Positions 18,853 to 30,122 of a stretch of 37,850 nucleotides of DNA are shown here, piece after piece. Position 1 is the first letter of the stretch. Every line of letters begins with the position of its first letter. Origin of the DNA: Actinomycetes bacterium. GTDB lineage: Bacteria > Actinomycetota > Acidimicrobiia > Acidimicrobiales > Acidimicrobiaceae. The position numbers and the translations under genes are program-made. The notes below the pieces were generated by a model. That model was not told where the DNA came from. It ran no database searches and worked only from the letters and a program-made list of their open reading frames with translations. Where the stretch lies: contig JAJYNL010000117.1 of the NCBI GenBank assembly GCA_021786375.1, positions 1 to 37,850 of the forward strand. Reading direction: 5' to 3'.

Positions 18853-20325
18853 CTACGCCGCTCCGCCAGAGCCGGCGGCCTTGGCCCACTCCGGCACAGC
18901 CGCCTCCGAGGCCGCCGCCTCGAGGGCCATGGCCACCCTGAACATCACGCCCTCGCGCAGCGCGGGGGCGAGAACCTGAACACCGGCGGGCATGCCGTTC
19001 TCGGCGGGGCCGAATGGGACGCTCATGCCCGGGTGCCCGGCGAGGTTCGAGGGTATGGTGCACACGTCGGACATGTACATCGAAAGCGGATCGGAGCGTT
19101 CCCCGAAGCGGAAGGCCACCGTGGGGGAGGTTGGGGAGATCAGCGCGTCGAAGTGCTCGTAGGCCGCGGCGAAGTCCCGCGCGATGAGTGTCCTCACCTG
19201 CTGTGCCTTCCCATATAGCGCGTCGTAGTAGCCGGCCGACAATGCGTAGGTGCCGAGCATTATCCGGCGCTTCACCTCGGCGCCGAAACCCCTCTCGCGA
19301 GTGCGCAGGTAGGTTTCGGTGATGTCCTCGCCCTCTACGCGCAGGCCGTAGCGCACCCCATCAAAGCGGGCCAGATTTGAAGAAGCCTCGGCGGGGGCAA
19401 TCAGGTAGTAGGCCGACAAACCGTAGCGTGCCGCCGGCACAGATACCCTCTCTATGGCTGCCCCTGCGGCTTCCAGGGCCGCAATGGCGGAATCAAGCAC
19501 CGAGGCCACCCCGGAAGAGACGCCCTCGAGCATCTCCTCGACAACGCCTATGCGCATGCCCTGGACGCCCTCGGCGATACCCGAAGCGTCGAAGCCCACA
19601 CCGAGCGAGGTCGAATCCATGGGATCCCGAGATGCGATCACCGACAGCAGGGCGGCGGCATCCTCGACGCTTCTGGCGAACGGGCCGATCTGGTCCAGTG
19701 AAGACGCGAAAGCGATGAGACCATATCTGCTAACCAGGCCGTAGGTGGGCTTGGCACCCACCACGCCACAGAGCGATGCCGGCTGCCGGATCGAGCCCCC
19801 GGTGTCGGAGCCGAGTGCCAGGGGCGTGAACCGGGCCGCCACCGCCGCGGCGCTTCCGCCCGAGGATCCGCCTGGCACGCGGGAGAGGTCGATTGGGTTC
19901 CGGGTGGGGAAAAAGCCGGAGTTCTCGGTGGACGAACCCATGGCGAACTCATCCAGGTTGGTCTTGCCTATGACGATGGCGCCCGCCGACTCAACCCTCT
20001 GCACAACCGTTGCGGTGTACGGTGGCCGCCAGCCCGCCAGAATTCGGGAGGCGCAGGTGGTCTCCACTCCACGCAGGGTCATGTTGTCCTTTACGGCAAT
20101 CGGCACACCTGCGAGCGGTCCCACCTCCTCGCCGCGGGCGATCGCCTCGTCGATGCTCCGCGCCCGGTGGCGAGCCTCGTCCGCCAGGACGAGCAGGAAC
20201 GCGGCGACCTCACGGTCATGAGCGGAGATCTCGCTCAGGTGCGCCTCCACGACCTCGGTGGCCGAGAGCTCTCGGTTGCGCACCGCGGAAGCAATCTCCC
20301 GGGCGGCCATATCCACAATTGCCAC
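18853..20325 (-). CDS. gatA: Aspartyl/glutamyl-tRNA amidotransferase subunit A
   Basis: GatA is the glutaminase subunit that supplies ammonia to GatB. The amidase signature with the Ser-cisSer-Lys triad is complete: lysine in PIAVKDNM and the two serines in GGSSGGSAAAVAARFTPLALGSDTGGS (the pattern is split here only for reading). The length is 490 residues. GTG 20325 has GGAGGA six bases upstream; a GTG at 20331 overlaps the gatC stop and an ATG at 20310 is also possible. Translation is coupled to gatC in either case. Confidence 0.95.
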   Translation of the reverse strand: MAIVDMAAREIASAVRNRELSATEVVEAHLSEISAHDREVAAFLLVLADEARHRARSIDEAIARGEEVGPLAGVPIAVKDNMTLRGVETTCASRILAGWRPPYTATVVQRVESAGAIVIGKTNLDEFAMGSSTENSGFFPTRNPIDLSRVPGGSSGGSAAAVAARFTPLALGSDTGGSIRQPASLCGVVGAKPTYGLVSRYGLIAFASSLDQIGPFARSVEDAAALLSVIASRDPMDSTSLGVGFDASGIAEGVQGMRIGVVEEMLEGVSSGVASVLDSAIAALEAAGAAIERVSVPAARYGLSAYYLIAPAEASSNLARFDGVRYGLRVEGEDITETYLRTRERGFGAEVKRRIMLGTYALSAGYYDALYGKAQQVRTLIARDFAAAYEHFDALISPTSPTVAFRFGERSDPLSMYMSDVCTIPSNLAGHPGMSVPFGPAENGMPAGVQVLAPALREGVMFRVAMALEAAASEAAVPEWAKAAGSGGAA

Positions 20326-20327
20326 GA

Positions 20328-20630
20328 TCACTCCTCCCCCATGATGCGGGGAACGAGGAACATGCCCGCCTCAGAGCTAGGCGCAGAGGCCAGTACCTCC
20401 TCGCGGTCGAGGGAGTCAGCCACCACGTCCTCGCGCATGACGTTGCGCATGGAAACGGCGTGCATGGTCGGCTCCACACCGGCGATGTCCAGGGCGCCTA
20501 TGTCGCGGGCGTGGGCAAGCACCGCAGAAAGCTGCCGGGAGTAGAGATCGGCCTCTTCGTCGGTAATCGCCAACCGGGCCAGGTGTGCGATATGGAGTGT
20601 CTCATCTCGAGAAATCTGGTCGGAAGACAT
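20328..20630 (-). CDS. gatC: Aspartyl/glutamyl-tRNA amidotransferase subunit C
   Basis: The small GatC subunit wraps around GatA and stabilises the complex. The 100-residue protein shows the family pattern ETLHIAHLARLAITDEE near the N-terminus and the C-terminal stretch ending in PRIMGEE. ATG 20630 is chosen because a -10 box lies 7 bases upstream. The frame is open 8 codons further, through the promoter. First gene of gatCAB; a complete GatCAB implies that Gln-tRNA and/or Asn-tRNA is made by the indirect route. Confidence 0.9.
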   Translation of the reverse strand: MSSDQISRDETLHIAHLARLAITDEEADLYSRQLSAVLAHARDIGALDIAGVEPTMHAVSMRNVMREDVVADSLDREEVLASAPSSEAGMFLVPRIMGEE

Positions 20631-20637
20631 GCAATAC

Positions 20638-20643
20638 AGCCTA
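20638..20643 (-). promoter_or_regulatory. -10 box for gatCAB (leaderless start)
   Basis: TAGGCT on the minus strand ends 7 bases before the gatC ATG. There is no ribosome binding site in the interval. Confidence 0.4.
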
Positions 20644-20682
20644 TGGCCCTCCAATGGCCGGCGTCCCGGCCGGACCAGCGCC

Positions 20683-21426
20683 TCAGGATGCGAGGAAGTC
20701 CAGCATCTCTTTCGTTATCAGGTCCTTGTCGTAGTCCAGCGTCGCCACGTGATACGAGCGCTCCAGAACCACCCGCTTGACCGATGCGGCCTGGGCGGTC
20801 AGGTATTCCCCGGACTCCACCGGAACCACATGGTCCTGTAGTGAGCTGAAAAGGAGAATCGGCATTTGCAGTTCGCCGACGCGGGGCGCCACTCGCGCAG
20901 TGTTCAAGAAGAGGCTACGTGCGGCCCGGATCGGAGAGCCATCGTAGGATGCCTCCCTGATCTCGGGGTCGGCAATGTCGGAACCGACGGCGGGGGCCAC
21001 CTCGACACCCGCCTCCAGCAGCTGGTCCAGAAGCGTCAGATAGCTATCGGCGGGAGGAAGCACCAGGGGGTTGATGAGAACCATCCGTTCCACCCGCGAG
21101 TCCGAGAGGCCAAGATCAATCGCCAGGGTCCCGCCCATTGAGATCCCCACAACCATGACGGGCGACTCACCTCCGGCCAGATCGTCCATAGCCCTCCGCG
21201 CGTCCTCCAGGTAGTCCTCGTACCGGGTAGGCACCATGTCATCCAGCGAGGTTCCGTGCCCACGCAGGAGGGGGACGTAGAGGTCGTATCCCGCCGCGGC
21301 GGCTGCCTCGATCTGGGGTTCCAGCGTGGCCGGGGCCCCCGTAAAGCCATGGATGAAAAGCACCTTCCGGCTGCCGGGCACGCCCCGGCGCCTGCGAGGA
21401 GCATCAAAACCCGCTTGATCGGCCAT
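20683..21426 (-). CDS. Alpha/beta hydrolase, carboxylesterase or monoacylglycerol lipase type
   Basis: A 247-residue serine hydrolase. The oxyanion motif HGFTG is at residues 26-30, the nucleophile is Ser96 in GISMGG, the acid is the Asp of SSLQDHVVP, and the histidine is in YHVATLD near the C-terminus. The size and motifs match the Est30/monoglyceride lipase group, which cleaves short carboxylic or monoacylglycerol esters. No signal peptide is visible, so it is cytoplasmic. ATG 21426 has GAGGTGGG before it; a GTG two codons upstream is an alternative. The natural substrate is unknown. Confidence 0.85.
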   Translation of the reverse strand: MADQAGFDAPRRRRGVPGSRKVLFIHGFTGAPATLEPQIEAAAAAGYDLYVPLLRGHGTSLDDMVPTRYEDYLEDARRAMDDLAGGESPVMVVGISMGGTLAIDLGLSDSRVERMVLINPLVLPPADSYLTLLDQLLEAGVEVAPAVGSDIADPEIREASYDGSPIRAARSLFLNTARVAPRVGELQMPILLFSSLQDHVVPVESGEYLTAQAASVKRVVLERSYHVATLDYDKDLITKEMLDFLAS

Positions 21427-21548
21427 TCCCACCTCACACTCGTGCCGGCCATAGAGCCGGTGGATCGAAGGGCCACGCTATCACCGCCCCCGGGTTCCGC
21501 GCATCGTCCCTTCGGCGTTGCGCACCGAGCCAACACGCCTGAGGCGCC

Positions 21549-21554
21549 TAGAAT
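21549..21554 (+). promoter_or_regulatory. -10 box for the SCP2-domain gene
   Basis: TAGAAT lies 24 bases before the GTG start. Here a normal leader with GGAGG (21567-21571) follows, in contrast to the leaderless genes. No clear -35 was found. Confidence 0.35.
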
Positions 21555-21578
21555 TTATGCAGCAGTGGAGGTTGCCGG

Positions 21579-21998
21579 GTGGAAAAGTACCAGTTCCTCT
21601 CCCAGGAATGGATCGATAAGGTGCGCGAAATGCGCCAAGCCCACGTCGACGAGCATGGAAAGCCGGCCGCCGACTTCGAGATCCGCATGAACCAGGTTGT
21701 CACCGACATTCCTTTTGGCGAAGGTGAGCTCAAGACCTATATCGACACCAGCCAGGGTTTCCTCGACATCGAACTGGGTGAACTCGCCGATGCCGAGATC
21801 ACGGTGCGGATCGATTACGAGACCGCCAAGAGCATCTTCGTAAACCTCGATACCCAGGCCGCCATCACTGCTTTCATGAACGGCCGCATCCGAATCACCG
21901 GTGATTTCACCAAGCTGATGTCACTGCAGGGCGCGGTCTCCCCTGACGGGCTCAACCCCAGCGACGTGGCGAAGCGAATCCAGGAGATCACGGCCTGA
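21579..21998 (+). CDS. SCP2 sterol-binding-fold domain protein
   Basis: A 139-residue single-domain protein of the SCP-2 fold, which binds lipids or acyl chains in a hydrophobic tunnel. The characteristic second half is present: ITVRIDYETAKSIFVN, then FMNGRIRITGDFTKLM. Small stand-alone SCP2 proteins are frequent in actinobacteria and are usually linked to lipid or steroid metabolism, but no such genes are adjacent here. The GTG start is supported by GGAGG 7 bases upstream. It is convergent with the kinase gene, only 9 bases apart. Confidence 0.8.
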   Translation: MEKYQFLSQEWIDKVREMRQAHVDEHGKPAADFEIRMNQVVTDIPFGEGELKTYIDTSQGFLDIELGELADAEITVRIDYETAKSIFVNLDTQAAITAFMNGRIRITGDFTKLMSLQGAVSPDGLNPSDVAKRIQEITA

Positions 21999-22003
21999 CG
22001 GCA

Positions 22004-22019
22004 ATGCTCACTGAGTCGC
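22004..22019. repeat. 16-base direct repeat, copy at the kinase 3' end
   Basis: ATGCTCACTGAGTCGC here is identical to 23979-23994. This copy covers the last codons and stop of the kinase gene and the gap before the SCP2 gene. Confidence 0.6.
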
Positions 22020-24005
22020 GACGATGACCTGCGACCCGTAGAGTACGACCTTCCCTGGCACGGGAAGCTGCCCCGTCACCTGCGAAGCGCCGGACGGATT
22101 GGAGCCCGAATAGAGGACGAGCGTCAGTCCAATCTGCTTGAGCGTTGCCTCGGCCTGGGATAGCGTCGCACCGAGCAGGTTGGGGACCGTCACCAGATGG
22201 GGACCCTGCGAAACGGTGATGGTGATGACCGTGCCGCGCGCCACCTTGTTTCCCGGCGCCACGCTTTGGGACATGACCACGCCGGAATTGACCGTGTTGG
22301 AGTAGGCCTGCACCACCGTCACGCCCAGCTGGATCGCCGCGAGTTGGGCGCTGGCCGCGGCCTGAGTCGCGCCGACCAGGTTCGGGACGGTCCGTGGAGC
22401 AGGACCTTCCGAGATCACCATGGCCACCGCCGTCCCGGGTCGCACCATCTCGCCTGCCATGGCCTGGGAGATCACGTCACCGGCATTGACGGTTTCGGAG
22501 TACTCTGCAGTCTCCGTATAGGTCAGGTGCTCGGCCGAAAGTGCAGCCTGCGCGGCCGCCTTCGTCTCACCCACCACGCTTGGCACGCGCACATCCGGAG
22601 GACCGAGCGAGATGACCAGGGAGATCTTTGTCCCTTTCCAGAGGGACGAGCGCGCCGTCGGAGACTGGGAGACAACCTCCCCCTCGGGTACCGTGTGCGA
22701 GTGGGTCCAAGTAATGCTTCCCTGGCTGAAGCCCGCCTTCTTGATCATCGACACCGCCACGGCCTGGGTGCGGGAAACGACGTTGGGTACTGCGGCCGAC
22801 TCCAGGCGCCAAGCCGCAAAATACCCTGACGCGGCGAGGAGGATCGCGACAAGAAGCGCCAGGCCCAGCTTGCGCCACGGCCCGGCCAGGATCCCCTTGC
22901 CTTTTGCCTTGCCCGGCTCTTGCGTGGCACCGGCGGGCTCGGATGCGGGCAACGAATCCATCCGGGCGGTGGCATTCGTGGACGGCCCTTGAGCCACATG
23001 GCCGTTCAACCCGTCGTCCTGGTCGTACAAGCTTGGAGCCACGACCAGCTCCTGGATCCGTCCGGCCGCCACCGGGGCCTCGGCATCGACAGGCTCCAGG
23101 CGAGCCACTTGAGTCGGGGGATCGGTAGCCGCCGCCGAAGGGGAGAACTTTTCCACCTTGAGCAGCTCCGGAACCGGAAGCGCCCGCTGGATGAGGCCCG
23201 CCTCTTCGGCAATCTTCGCCGCGGTCCAGCGCTCGGCCGGATCCACCTTGCCCATCATCCGGATCAAAGGGGCAAGCTCGCCCAGCTGCTCCGGGACGGA
23301 CAGGTCGTCCTTGGTGCGGGCAATCAGCGTCCCCAGGGTTGTGTCCGCGACGAAGGGAAGCTCGCCGGTAACTGCCTCGAGCATCACCAGGGCAAAGGAA
23401 TATATGTCGGCGGCCTGGTTGGCTGCGTTACCCATCGCCTGCTCGGGAGAGGCGTACCGCGCCGTGCCGAGGACCGTGCCAACAGGCTCGGTCCAGGCCG
23501 CCTCCGACAGCGCGCGGGCAATGCCGAAATCGGCAATTCTGATCCTTCCCTCCTCGTCGAAGAGCAGGTTCGATGGCTTGATGTCTCGGTGGATGTAGCC
23601 ACGCGCATGCGCGTAGGCGAGGGCGCCCGCCACATCGCCGCTGATCTTGGCGGCCTGGGAGATGCTGAGGCGCTGGCCGCTGTCAAGAAAGTTGCGCAGC
23701 GTTCCCCCGGCGAGGAATTCGAACACCAGATAGGGCGAGCCCTCGGCCTCGCCCCAGTCGAACACCTTAACGATGTTCGGGTGATTGAGCGATGCGGCGG
23801 CTTTGGCTTCGGCGTGGAATCGGCGGATGAAGGCCGTATCGGCGCTCAAGCCTTCGTGGAGGAGCTTGACGGCGACCTTGCGCCCGAGCGATAGGTCGCG
23901 GCCTAGGTAAACAACACCAGACCCGCCTTGGCCAACCAGGTCGACCAACACATACCTGCCCGACAGGACTGCTCCGAGATGCTCACTGAGTCGCTTCAAC
24001 CGCAA
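22008..24005 (-). CDS. Ser/Thr protein kinase with four PASTA domains (PknB-like)
   Basis: A transmembrane Hanks-type kinase of 665 residues. The kinase domain (about 17-275) has the glycine loop GQGGSG, catalytic Lys47, HRDIKPSN with Asp141, DFG at 159-161, and activation-loop threonines near 177-181. A Pro/Ala-rich linker leads to one membrane segment (about 380-399) and then four PASTA repeats (404-665) outside the cell. In actinobacteria and firmicutes such kinases sense muropeptides or lipid II and control cell wall growth and division. The usual partners (PBP, FtsW/RodA, phosphatase) are not adjacent. The TTG start at 24005 is the only reasonable one before the kinase fold but has no good ribosome binding site, so the start is uncertain. 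Confidence 0.93.
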   Translation of the reverse strand: MRLKRLSEHLGAVLSGRYVLVDLVGQGGSGVVYLGRDLSLGRKVAVKLLHEGLSADTAFIRRFHAEAKAAASLNHPNIVKVFDWGEAEGSPYLVFEFLAGGTLRNFLDSGQRLSISQAAKISGDVAGALAYAHARGYIHRDIKPSNLLFDEEGRIRIADFGIARALSEAAWTEPVGTVLGTARYASPEQAMGNAANQAADIYSFALVMLEAVTGELPFVADTTLGTLIARTKDDLSVPEQLGELAPLIRMMGKVDPAERWTAAKIAEEAGLIQRALPVPELLKVEKFSPSAAATDPPTQVARLEPVDAEAPVAAGRIQELVVAPSLYDQDDGLNGHVAQGPSTNATARMDSLPASEPAGATQEPGKAKGKGILAGPWRKLGLALLVAILLAASGYFAAWRLESAAVPNVVSRTQAVAVSMIKKAGFSQGSITWTHSHTVPEGEVVSQSPTARSSLWKGTKISLVISLGPPDVRVPSVVGETKAAAQAALSAEHLTYTETAEYSETVNAGDVISQAMAGEMVRPGTAVAMVISEGPAPRTVPNLVGATQAAASAQLAAIQLGVTVVQAYSNTVNSGVVMSQSVAPGNKVARGTVITITVSQGPHLVTVPNLLGATLSQAEATLKQIGLTLVLYSGSNPSGASQVTGQLPVPGKVVLYGSQVIVATQ
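23979..23994. repeat. 16-base direct repeat, copy at the kinase 5' end
   Basis: Identical to 22004-22019. This copy encodes residues 4-9 of the kinase in a different reading frame from the copy at its 3' end, so the identity is not due to protein sequence. Confidence 0.6.
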
Positions 24006-24022
24006 TCACTAGCCCGGTAGGG

Positions 24023-24034
24023 GTAGGCGCCTAC
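24023..24034. promoter_or_regulatory. Perfect 12-base palindrome upstream of the kinase gene
   Basis: GTAGGCGCCTAC is a perfect palindrome 17 bases before the kinase start codon, in the 103-base gap after ligA. It could be an operator. I see no clear promoter or terminator in the gap. Confidence 0.25.
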
Positions 24035-24108
24035 AGCGCCTCCGCTGTGCCATAGCCACCATCCTAGATCAGCCGCCCCCAGCCGATAACCCGCCCCAAG
24101 CTGCGGAG

Positions 24109-27305
<3,197 letters not shown>

Positions 27306-27357
27306 AGCCGTCCGCCTCCGGGCCCGGCGGGGGCGGCGGATACACCCGTGGCCGCTA

Positions 27358-28242
27358 TCACGAAAGGCTGAACCCGCAGTCGAGCCCCTTCAACACGCTG
27401 GCCAACACGCTGGGGCGGTCCGAAACTATCCCGTCAGCTCCGCGCTTGACCAGAGCCTTCATCTCGCGCTCATCGTTGACGGTCCAGACGTGGACGGCCT
27501 TGCCCGCCTGGTGGGCCGCCTCCATGAACTCCTCGGTGGCCAGCTCGATCTCGCCGTAGTAGCGAGGGATCTGGAAGGCGACGAACGGAAGGGACTTGGC
27601 CATCGCCACGGCTGAGGCGGGACTGGAGACTAGGGCGAAGTAGAACTCGCTTACCTCTCCCGGGCCCGCCGAGGTTGCGATGACGGAGTTGAGCTTGCGT
27701 ACGGCGAATAGTGAGGAATCCCTGAAGGAGGCCACCATCACCCGATCCTCGGCGCGTGCGGCGAGGATCTCTTCGACGACCTGTGCCTCATAGGGCTCGG
27801 CATTGGGGGGCGCCTGCTTGATGTCCACGTTGATGATCGCCTTGGGGAAGAACTCCAGCACCTCCGAAAAGCGCGCGATACCTAATGTGCGATCGCGAGG
27901 CGCCCGGCCCCTATAGGGATAGCTTCCCGGGCCGGCACCAACGGTTATCGCCTCGCCGCTGCCGGGAACGAACCAGTAGGCGTTGTCGAGCTGGCCCAGC
28001 TCGTCCCAGGTGAGCTGGGCAACCAAGCCTTCACCTGAGGAGGTCCTGTCGACGCTCTCATCATGCATCACCACCAGAACGCCGTCGCGGGTGCGATGCA
28101 GGTCCAGCTCCAGCCCGCCTAGGCCGGCTTCGAGAGCCCTCGACATCGCCCACAAGGTCGATGAGGGCCCCTCTAGGGCACCGCCCTGGTGCGCGTAGCC
28201 GATCACCCTCCTGGAAAGCCAATCACGAGACACGCCTGGCAC
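27358..28242 (-). CDS. Glycerophosphodiester phosphodiesterase family protein
   Basis: A 294-residue TIM-barrel phosphodiesterase that hydrolyses glycerophosphodiesters to glycerol 3-phosphate and an alcohol. The active site is visible as AHQGGALEGPSST, then LELDLHRTRDGVLVVMHD, with the metal-binding glutamate, aspartate and histidine. The usual HRG is HQG here, a variant that I believe is found in several actinobacterial homologues. No signal peptide, so it probably acts in the cytoplasm. It starts with GTG, is divergent from the unknown gene at 28271, and leads the run GDPD-mnmA-ligA. Confidence 0.85.
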   Translation of the reverse strand: MPGVSRDWLSRRVIGYAHQGGALEGPSSTLWAMSRALEAGLGGLELDLHRTRDGVLVVMHDESVDRTSSGEGLVAQLTWDELGQLDNAYWFVPGSGEAITVGAGPGSYPYRGRAPRDRTLGIARFSEVLEFFPKAIINVDIKQAPPNAEPYEAQVVEEILAARAEDRVMVASFRDSSLFAVRKLNSVIATSAGPGEVSEFYFALVSSPASAVAMAKSLPFVAFQIPRYYGEIELATEEFMEAAHQAGKAVHVWTVNDEREMKALVKRGADGIVSDRPSVLASVLKGLDCGFSLS

Positions 28243-28255
28243 CTGCTTACGCCGC

Positions 28256-28261
28256 TAGATT
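28256..28261 (+). promoter_or_regulatory. -10 box for the unknown gene at 28271 (leaderless start)
   Basis: TAGATT ends 9 bases before the ATG at 28271, the same distance as in the ilvB leader. There is no ribosome binding site in the short interval. Confidence 0.4.
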
Positions 28262-28270
28262 TACTCTTAC

Positions 28271-28849
28271 ATGCTAGATCACGTCCTCCTCGAGCTTGTC
28301 TCCGTCGTCCGCGAAGCGGTCGAGGACTCGATGCTCGAGCAATCAGACATCGATGAGCGGATGGTTATCGATGTCTGGGGCGGCGGCATCGACTACGAGG
28401 CCAGTTACACGATTCCAGGGGAGCCGGAGCCGCCGCGGGTACGCGCGGACCTGTCCTTCGCCTGGTCGACTTTCAGCCAGAGCGCCTACCGGTCCTGGTG
28501 GATGGGGCAGCCGATGCAAGATCCGCCCGGGTTGGAGATGGGGGTCTCGTTCCGCCTTCAAATGCAGGACGCCGCGCCGGACTTCGAGGCCGCGCTGGAG
28601 CTTTTTCCGGAGCAGGCGAACTTGGGGGACGTTCTCACCTTCGAGCGCGCCGGACTACTCCATTCGAGCTTCCACGAAACGCAGCTAGGTCATGTTCACC
28701 ATTCGCTCGAGGTGCCATACCGCGCCGAACTTCTGCTGGCCGAAGAACTCCTTTCAGACCCCCAGGCCCTGAAGACGGCCATAGATCCCCTCGGCCGGTG
28801 GCTTGCCTCCTCGCTGGTCGGCCTCGCCGATCGCTATCTTCATCACTGA
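28271..28849 (+). CDS. Unknown protein, 192 residues
   Basis: I do not recognise this protein. It is acidic, has no membrane segment or signal peptide, and carries several tryptophans (WSTFSQSAYRSWWMG). The N-terminus is helical and acidic, the middle looks like beta strands, and the C-terminal 50 residues look helical. The coding potential is good: a leaderless-type start, GC-rich third positions, and a tight arrangement between two genes. It overlaps the end of the convergent PfkB gene by 7 bases and is divergent from the GDPD gene with a 28-base gap. Confidence 0.75.
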   Translation: MLDHVLLELVSVVREAVEDSMLEQSDIDERMVIDVWGGGIDYEASYTIPGEPEPPRVRADLSFAWSTFSQSAYRSWWMGQPMQDPPGLEMGVSFRLQMQDAAPDFEAALELFPEQANLGDVLTFERAGLLHSSFHETQLGHVHHSLEVPYRAELLLAEELLSDPQALKTAIDPLGRWLASSLVGLADRYLHH

Positions 28850-29829
28850 CCGAGCAAGCCCCCGGCCAGCTCCGCTAGGCGCACCGCGGGACGGGCGCCG
28901 AAATGCGAGATAACCTCGGCGGCGCAAAGGCAGCCGAGTTCGCCTCTCGTGCGTAGATCCGCGCCGCTCTCCACCGCCGCCAGGTATCCGGCGGCGAAAA
29001 GATCTCCGGCACCGGTTGTGTCCACGACCTCGGTCGAAAACGCATGCACCTCGACCCGCTCGGATCCGGAGTAGACGAGAGCTCCCTCTGCGCCCAGGGT
29101 TATTGCGCCCTGGGGCACGAGCTCGGCCAAGCGGTCAACGGCGCTTGCCGCGTCGGCGGCGCCCGTGAGTTCGCAGGCCTCCCCCTCGTTCCCGAGAACC
29201 AGGCCAACCCCGCCGGAGTGAAGCATCTGGTAAATCTCCGCCTTGCGCCGCTCGACGAGGTTGCGGTCCGAAAGTGAGAAGGCGATGCGGCGCCCCTCGA
29301 TCGGGTTGGCGAGCATCCGGTTCATAACCGCCTCGGCACCGGGGGAATCGAGAACGTACCCTTCGAAATAGACGATCCCCGGGGCCGGCTCCTCCAACAA
29401 CGCCTCCATGGCACGGGCGACTCCCGTCGATGCACCGAGATGGGTCAGCATGGTTCGCTGCCCCTCGGGGGTGACGACGACCACGCAATGGCCCGTCCTC
29501 TCACCATCTTCGCCGTAGTGTACGGGCTCGAACTTCACGCCCGCCGCCGCCAGGTCGGCGGCGTAGGTCTCGCCAAAGGCGTCCCTTCCAAGCGTGCCTA
29601 TGAAGGAGGCCTCTCGGCCGAGGGAGGCCACACCAACGAGCGTGTTTGCCGCCGATCCGCCCGAAGTCGCCTTGACCACGCTGAGATGCTCCAGGATTCT
29701 CGCAGTCTCCGAGGTCTCCACCAGCACCATGGTCCCCGCCTCGAGCGAAAGAGCATCCAGGAATGAGTGGTCGGCCTCGACGAAGAGATCCACGATCGCG
29801 TGCCCTACCCCGATAATCGCCAAAGCCAC
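28843..29829 (-). CDS. PfkB-family carbohydrate or nucleoside kinase
   Basis: A 328-residue kinase of the ribokinase/adenosine kinase superfamily. The N-terminal signature GGSAANTLVGVASLG and the C-terminal ATP/anion-hole motif TTGAGDLFAAGYL, with the catalytic aspartate, are both present. The overall pattern, including ATSGGSAANT and a C-terminal FGARPAVRL, is closest to the adenosine-kinase-like sugar kinases seen in many bacteria. The substrate (adenosine, ribose, fructose or another) cannot be fixed from sequence. GTG 29829 has only a closely spaced GGGAG; a TTG two codons later would have better spacing. Confidence 0.88.
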   Translation of the reverse strand: MALAIIGVGHAIVDLFVEADHSFLDALSLEAGTMVLVETSETARILEHLSVVKATSGGSAANTLVGVASLGREASFIGTLGRDAFGETYAADLAAAGVKFEPVHYGEDGERTGHCVVVVTPEGQRTMLTHLGASTGVARAMEALLEEPAPGIVYFEGYVLDSPGAEAVMNRMLANPIEGRRIAFSLSDRNLVERRKAEIYQMLHSGGVGLVLGNEGEACELTGAADAASAVDRLAELVPQGAITLGAEGALVYSGSERVEVHAFSTEVVDTTGAGDLFAAGYLAAVESGADLRTRGELGCLCAAEVISHFGARPAVRLAELAGGLLGQ

Positions 29830-30109
29830 ACTCCCGTTTCGCGCGGCAATATCTGCGCCACCACCTAATCAGCTTAAACCGCGCACGGCGCCCGCAGAGT
29901 TCGCTCGCTTGCTACCAGGAAGCAGAGTGGCCGCTCAGCACGTAGTTGACCCAACTCGGCAACTCACCGGGAACCTGGAGGCAGCGACCAGGCGACGCCT
30001 CCTTGGCGCACCTCCCAAGCCGGCCGAGCAGAGCTTGCAAACCCTCACCGCGATATGTGTACGGTGGCTGCGCGCTCGGCAAACGACCACCTATGCCGTC
30101 ACCATCAAC

Positions 30110-30115
30110 TACGTT
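30110..30115 (+). promoter_or_regulatory. -10 box for the aminopeptidase gene (leaderless start)
   Basis: TACGTT ends 7 bases before the GTG at 30123. The rest of the 293-base gap between the PfkB and aminopeptidase genes holds no gene I can support. Confidence 0.4.
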
Positions 30116-30122
30116 GGGGCGG

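Noticed and set aside
29946-30122. N-terminal extension of the aminopeptidase
   Set aside because: The translation is Arg/Pro-rich and unlike M1 peptidases, the first codon is TTG without a ribosome binding site, and a better start with a -10 box lies at 30123.
29830-30122. Possible small RNA or tRNA gene in the gap before the aminopeptidase
   Set aside because: Short hairpins such as AGTTG/CAACT are present, but no tRNA cloverleaf and no terminator could be drawn.
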